From: Arcobacter sp. | GTDB taxonomy: Bacteria > Campylobacterota > Campylobacteria > Campylobacterales > Arcobacteraceae | DNA: 64,000 nucleotides | Assembly: GCA_002869535.1 (NCBI GenBank) | Contig: PKUK01000003.1 | Location: forward strand, 212-64,211 | Reading direction: 5' to 3' | Shown: in pieces, positions 58,660-64,000 of the stretch | How the letters are laid out: every line of letters starts with the position of its first letter | Numbering within the stretch: the stretch's first letter is position 1 | The notes under the pieces: model-generated | Databases searched by the model: none | The model's input: the letters and a program-made list of their open reading frames with translations, nothing else | Told to the model about the DNA's origin: nothing | Made by a program: the position numbers and the translations under genes

Positions 58660-58816
58660 AATATCGTTCCTTTTTATTAAAAATATATTTTATACAAAAA
58701 AGTCTTAAATTAGTAGTATAAATAAAATAATTATATTATATTAATAAAATTTAAAAACATGAGATTTTAAAATAAATCCAAAAGATTGATTTTATGAGTA
58801 AGATTTCAAAAGAAAT

Positions 58817-58890
58817 CAAGGCAGAGAAAACTTTATTCGTAGGAGCTTACTGGAGTAAGTGACTAGAAGAAAGTTTTCTCTAACGCAGAG
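58817..58890. repeat. Structured intergenic repeat, copy B
   Basis: It carries the same flanks as copy A at 30865 (CAAGGCAGAG on the left and CTCTAACGCAGA on the right) around an 11-bp stem GAGAAAACTTT (58824-58834) / AAAGTTTTCTC (58870-58880) and an inner 5-bp hairpin CTTAC (58846-58850) / GTAAG (58855-58859). It is located just beyond the 3' end of purH. Stem bases differ from copy A in a paired manner, while GAGC before and GTGA after the inner arms are kept. Confidence 0.7.
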
Positions 58891-58898
58891 TTATGAAG

Positions 58899-58923
58899 AA
58901 AGATGATTATTTAAATCATCTTT
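58899..58923. terminator. Hairpin at the end of purH
   Basis: A 10-bp stem (AAAGATGATT / AATCATCTTT) with a 5-base loop, immediately after the purH stop codon on the minus strand. The T run lies on the plus-strand side, so it may act mainly against plus-strand read-through, or together with the adjacent structured repeat. Confidence 0.5.
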
Positions 58924-60456
58924 TTAGTGTAAGAAATGTCGTTTATTACTAAAATAAAGAGACATACCGTACTCATCCGCCGCTTCTATAATCTCATCAT
59001 CTCTAATAGAACCACCTGGCTCAATCACACATTTCACACCAGCTTCTTGTGCTGCATCAATTGAATCTCTAAATGGGAAGAAAGCTTCACTAGCTAGTAC
59101 TGAACCACTTACATCTATACCTAAATCTTCTGCTTTTCTAAGTGCTGCTTTTGCTGCGTCAACTCTTGAAGTCATACCCATACCAACTGCAACCATAGCT
59201 GAGTTTTTCACGTATACTACACAGTTTGATTTTGTTAAAGATGCTACTTTGTAAGCTATCTACATATCTTTTACTTCTTGAGTAGTCGCTTCTCTTTTTG
59301 ATTTTAGTTCAGAATTTTTAACTTCGTCCTCTTCTACTTTATCAGCATCTTGATAAACAAATCCACCATCAACTATTTTGAAGTTGAATTCATCATTTGC
59401 CATTTCAAGTTTAGATGTTCCTTGTTTGAATAGTTTGATTCTTTTCTTTTTATTTAACTCTTCTTCAGCTTCAGCTGTAAAATCAGCTGCAAATACTACT
59501 TCTAGGAAGATTTCATTCATTTTAACTGCTAAGTCTAAGTCAACTATTCCATTTACAGCAACCACTCCACCAAATGCTGAGATTGGGTCACATTTAAGAG
59601 CTTCAGTATAAGATTCTAAAAGTGTATCTTTGATAGCAAATCCACATGGGTTACCATGTTTTACTATACATACTGCATTGTCATCACCAAATGCTGATGC
59701 TATTTTAGCAGCTCCACTTATATCTCCCATGTTATTAAAAGATGCTTCACCTTTTAGTGTGATAAATTTATTTGATAGGTGTTTATCAAACTCGTATAAT
59801 GCACCTTTTTGGTGTGGGTTTTCTCCGTATCTTGTATCAAATACTTTTTCACCTACGATGAATTGTTTTGCACCCATTCCACCGTTGAATCTTTTGTTCA
59901 TGTAGTTTGCAATCATTGCATCATAAGCAGCTGTATGCTCATATGCTTTTATCATCATATCTCTTCTAAACTCTTGTGTATTTGTGTCATTTTTAAGATT
60001 GTTTAATACTAAATCATAATCAACAACATCAGTTACAATAATAACACTATCGTGGTTTTTTGCAGCACTTCGCACCATCGCTGGTCCACCGATGTCGATG
60101 TTTTCAATAATCTCTTCAAAATCATCTGTTTTTTCAATTGTTGCTTTAAATGGGTACAAGTTTACACATACTAAATCAATACCTTCAACACCTAATTCTT
60201 TCGCTTGGTCCAAATGAGATTGCTTGTCTCGTCTGTGTAAGATTCCACCATGAATATATGGGTTTAGAGTTTTAACTCTTCCTTCAAAACACTCTGGGAA
60301 TTTTGTAACTTCGTTTGCTTCTATTACAGGTATATCTGCATTTTCTAAAGCTTTATAAGTACCACCTGTACTAATTATCTCGTAACCTAATTTTACTAAC
60401 TCTTTTGCAAAATTCTCAACACCACTTTTATCACTAACACTGATTAATGCTCTCAA
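58924..60456 (-). pseudogene. purH: purH, interrupted by in-frame TAG
   Basis: Bifunctional AICAR transformylase/IMP cyclohydrolase, the last two steps of IMP synthesis. It has an N-terminal MGS-like domain ([28 protein letters not shown]), then the transformylase with [25 protein letters not shown] and [17 protein letters not shown] at 59262-59260 (codon 399 of 511) falls between KDM and [12 protein letters not shown], just before the KSN segment of the active site. The frame continues to [12 protein letters not shown] and the end. GAG to TAG would explain it. The preferred start is TTG at 60456, preceded by AGAGGA. Confidence 0.9.
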
Positions 60457-60528
60457 ATTAATTCCTCTGTTATTATATAATTTTTCGAGATTATACAAAA
60501 AAAGTAATTAGTAGTCGCTTTTAAAAAT

Positions 60529-60547
60529 CTGTATATTTTATATACAG
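60529..60547. promoter_or_regulatory. 8-bp palindrome in the purH/amt divergent region
   Basis: CTGTATAT-TTT-ATATACAG, a perfect 8-bp dyad with a 3-base centre, midway between the divergent starts of purH and the Amt-GGDEF gene. Size and position suit a dimeric repressor site. The regulator is unknown and an RNA hairpin is equally possible. Confidence 0.45.
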
Positions 60548-60618
60548 TATGTAGTTTTTAAGAGATTACTTTTTGGATATTATTTCTTCATATTATATGT
60601 TACGTTAGGAAGTTTCTT

Positions 60619-62433
60619 ATGAGTAATATTGACTTATTATGGATTTTATTATGCGCCTTTTTAGTTTTTATGATGCAACTTGGTTTTGCACTAATAGAGA
60701 CAGGTACAGTTAGAACAAAAAACACTATTAATGTGGCAATGAAAAATCTTATTGACACTGTGTTTGGTATTATCTTCTTTTGGATTATTGGTTTTGGATT
60801 GATGTTTGGAACTGATAATTTTGGACTATTTGGCACTGATAGATTTTTAATAAGTGGCTTAAACTTAGAAGAGAATGCAATCTTCTTTTTCCAAGCGATG
60901 TTTGCAGCAACTGCCATTACTATTATTTCAGGTGCAGTTGCAGAGCGAATAAAATTTAATGGTTATATTATTGTAGCCATTATCGTTTCTGCACTAATAT
61001 ATCCTATTTTTGGACATTGGGCATGGAATGACAATGGATGGTTAAAACAACTTGGCTTTATCGATTTTGCAGGTTCTACTGTTGTGCATTCACTTGGAGC
61101 TTGGATTGGTTTAGCTGGAACACTTGTTTTAGGACCAAGACTTGGAAAATGGAAAAATGGAAAAATAAAATATTTTGCACCAAGTAATCATAACTTTATT
61201 GTTTTTGGTGTTTTTATACTCTTTTTTGCTTGGTTTGGATTCAATGCTGGAAGCTTACTAAAGTTTGATGCTTCTGTTACTTTGATTTTGTTAAATACTC
61301 TTTTATCAGCAGTATTTGGTGGATTTGGGGCATGGGTAATTACCCTATTTTCTAAAGAGAAAGTTGAAGTTGAAATATTTAGTTTTGGGATAATTGCAGG
61401 ACTTGTTGGAATCACAGCAGGCTGTTATGAGTTAACTCTAATTCAATCAGCTTTTGTAGGTTTTATTTCTGCTTTTGTTATGTTTTATAGTGATCAGCTT
61501 TTATTAAAAGTGTTTAAAGTAGATGATCCTTTGAGTGCCATAAGTATACATGGGTTTACAGGAGCTTGGGGAACTATTGCTGTTGGGATATTTGCAAAAC
61601 TTCCAGAAGGATTTTCAAGGTTTGAGCTTATTTGGGTACAAACCTTAGGTGTTTTGGTTGCTTTTGTTTTTGCTTTTTCCCTTGGAGTTATTTTATTTCT
61701 TTTTTTACATAAAATCAATCTATTAAGAGTAAGAAAAAAACATGAAGTTTTAGGATTAAATACAAGTGAACATAATGCAAGACTTCCTTGGGTTGAGACC
61801 ATTGATAGTATTGTTAGTATTATGAAAACTGGAAATATACAAAAAAAAGTTTATGAAGAAAGAGATACTGAAATTGGAATTGTGGCAAAGTTTTTTAATC
61901 TCTTGCTAAGTATTTTAAGAGAAAAAAATACAGTATTGACTAACACAAATAAGAACTTACGCCTTAAAGCTTACTATGATGCTTTAACTGGTATTTACAA
62001 TAGAAGAGGATTGGAAGAAAACATAAAAAATATGAACCTCAGTTTTAATTACTCAATTGCCATACTTGATATTGATAAATTTAAAGATGTAAATGATACC
62101 TTTGGGCATGATGTGGGAGATACTATACTAAAAGAACTTTCAGCTTTGATTTCAAAAAAGATTAGACAAAATGACATTTTTGCAAGATGGGGTGGTGAAG
62201 AGTTTATACTTTTATTGCAAACAAAAGATTTGGCAATCGCTGAAAAGATTACGGATAAACTAAGGTCTGATATAGAAAAAGCAGATTTCTAAATAGTAAA
62301 ACATATTACAGTATCTTTTGGAATAAGTAATTTTAAAACTTCAAAACAAACTTTTGATGAAGTATTTAAAAATGCAGACAATGCTTTATACCAAGCAAAA
62401 GAGAGTGGTAGAAATAGAGTTTTTACTTACTAA
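60619..62433 (+). pseudogene. Ammonium transporter-GGDEF fusion, interrupted by in-frame TAA
   Basis: Residues 1-385 are an Amt domain: MQLGFALIETGTVRTKNT, AGSTVVHSLGAWIGLAGTLV with the first pore His, and SAISIHGFTGAWGT with the second. A HAMP-like linker follows, then a GGDEF domain (about 450-604) with AYYDALTGIYNRRG, LDIDKFKDVNDTFGHDVG and RWGGEEF. TAA at 62290-62292 (codon 558) comes after IEKADF. The frame continues IVKHITVSFGIS to TAA at 62431-62433, completing the domain. GAA to TAA fits the usual F-E-I/V context. It probably reports ammonium through cyclic-di-GMP when intact. Confidence 0.87.
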
Positions 62434-62644
62434 ACTCTGTTTGCATTTGTACTCTCTATATGCTAAATAGTTATAAAAAAATCACTTTTGAAACACTAAT
62501 TAAAATAATTTTATAAATTATATAAGACTATATTATAACTAATAATAAACTTATATTATTTGGTATATTTTTTATACAAAATCGCTTGACTTATAAAAAG
62601 ATTATGCTACTATTCTATTTACTAAACTTAAGTGGAATCTAATT

Positions 62645-64000
62645 TTGAACTTTTTAAAAAAACAAGCTTTTATAAAAATAACTATCATAACAACCCTATT
62701 CTCATTTATTATATTGGGAACTTATTTACATGGGGTATATACTAAAATTGAAAACAACTACATAATAAATATTTAAAAACATAATGAACTTCAATATAAT
62801 ATAATAGAAAAAAACCTACTAAATACAAAAAAAGATATCTTATATATCGCAAGTGTTTACAATTACTTCTTAAATAACAAAAAATATTATTATGATGAAA
62901 ATCTAGAATTTTTCACACAAGATTTAAAAAGAATATCCCAATCAAGAAAAGTCTACTCACAAATACGATTTGTAAATAACAGTGGACAAGAAGTTGTAAG
63001 AGTAGATAATAAAAATAACAAAACAATTATTATAAAAAAAGAGAATTTACAAGATAAATCAAATAGATACTACTTTAAGGAATCAAAAACTTTAAAAGAT
63101 GGTGAAATCTATCTATCTCAATTTGATTTAAATGTTGAAAATGGAAAAATAGAAATACCATATAATCCAACAATAAGAATTTCTACTCCTGTAACAAATG
63201 CAGATGGCAAAATATCTGGATATATATTAATAAATTATTTAGGTGATGAGATTTTAAAAGAGTTAAAACTATCTTCTATAGATATAAACAGCTTACTTTT
63301 AAATAAAGATTCATACTATATGTTAGGGTTTAAGTCATCGGATGAATGGGGATTTATGTTTAATAAAAATATAAGTTTTCAAAATGACTATCCTAAAGGT
63401 TGGGCAAAAATCAATTCTTCTAATGTAAAACACTCAATAGCGCTAGATGAGAATAATAAACTTTTTGCTTTTCGTCAGATAAATCCTGTAGATATTATTA
63501 GTCCAAATAGAGAGACACTCTCAAGAAGAAATTGGACTATCATATCTTATATACATAAAGAAAAGATATTATTGAGCTTTTATAATTTCATCGATTCAAT
63601 TAAATATTTAACTATTGCCTTTGGTTTGATTATTTTTGCATTTGCATATATTATTTCACAATATGTAAAAAAACTTCAAGAAGAGGGTTTAAGAGTTGAA
63701 ATTGCAGATGAAGTTTTTAAAAATACTATGGAAGGTATCTTAGTACTAAATAGTGATAGAAAAGTAATCCAAACTAATCATGGTTTTGAAAGAATAAGTG
63801 GCTATAAAGAGAGTGAAATCATAGGAAAAAATCCTAGTATATTGCATGGTAAGCATGGAGAGTCAAAAGAGTTTTATAAAAAGCTATGGAAATCAGTAAT
63901 CAATGAGAACTTTTGGAATGGTGAATTAACAAATCAACATAAAAATGGTCAAAAGTATATTTCAAAACTTGCAATTGGAGTTGTAAAAAGAGATAAAAAA
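62645..64000 (+). pseudogene. Membrane sensor with periplasmic domain and PAS, in-frame TAA, cut by window edge
   Basis: TTG start (62645) then MNFLKKQAFIKI and a first transmembrane helix. TAA at 62774-62776 is codon 44. The frame then stays open for over 1.2 kb to the window edge, so the stop splits one gene. It encodes a periplasmic dCache- or CHASE-like sensor (about 45-315; GQEVVRVDNKNNK, IRISTPVTNADGKISGYILI), a second helix (about 318-340) and a PAS domain (about 358-450) with NTMEGILVL and ISGYKESEIIGKNPS. An output domain (GGDEF, EAL or kinase) should follow beyond 64000. GAA or CAA to TAA would explain the stop. Confidence 0.8.

Overview
The window is a low-GC chromosomal segment that looks like an Arcobacter-type member of the Campylobacterota. 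The evidence is the AT-rich, TTA/AAA-heavy codon use, the gene order parA-parB-atpF'-atpF-atpH-atpA-atpG-atpD-atpC-tolQRAB-pal, a split pair of ATP synthase b subunits, and many sensor kinases sharing one H-box style. The assignment is inference from gene content; no search was run.

Layout. At the left edge (1-90) a consensus sigma70 promoter with a GC-rich discriminator and a boxA-like site face left, so an rRNA operon probably starts just outside the window. Positions 210-23316 are almost entirely leftward-transcribed housekeeping genes: mtnN, fabD, slyD, the Tol-Pal envelope system, F1Fo ATP synthase, parAB, birA, fmt, proB, obgE, rpmA, rplU, ridA and dnaG. Positions 23419-30829 hold an LapB-like TPR protein, rnhA, rnc, aroC, a DUF134-type regulator, htpX, two SixA-like phosphatases and an HI0933-type flavoprotein. 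Positions 30991-35636 are the conserved rpmH-rnpA-yidD-yidC-jag-mnmE cluster, followed by clpB under a CIRCE-like operator. From 38.4 kb on the content is more accessory: rnhB, a 2OG-Fe(II) oxygenase, a thiamine-binding protein, a diguanylate cyclase, two sensor kinases, msrBA, nudL, bioA, an MFS exporter, a PQQ sugar dehydrogenase, a BCCT transporter, a DJ-1 protein, a Sel1 lipoprotein, purH, an Amt-GGDEF fusion and a partial PAS sensor.

The most striking feature is that seven otherwise intact genes (tolQ, parB, a sensor kinase, the BCCT transporter, purH, amt-GGDEF and the right-edge sensor) are each split by one in-frame stop with no frameshift, and rnpA has ATT where a start codon should be. 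Every one of these can be explained by a single G-to-T change on the coding strand. Several of the genes are normally essential or important, so this is either a consensus or base-damage artefact in the assembly, or a real oxidative (8-oxoguanine) mutator signature.

Non-coding structure also stands out. A gene-free stretch of about 700 bp (57397-58110) carries eight hairpins. Two copies of a structured repeat (30865-30985 and 58817-58890) share flanks and differ by paired base changes. A 16-bp perfect inverted repeat lies between rpmA and obgE.
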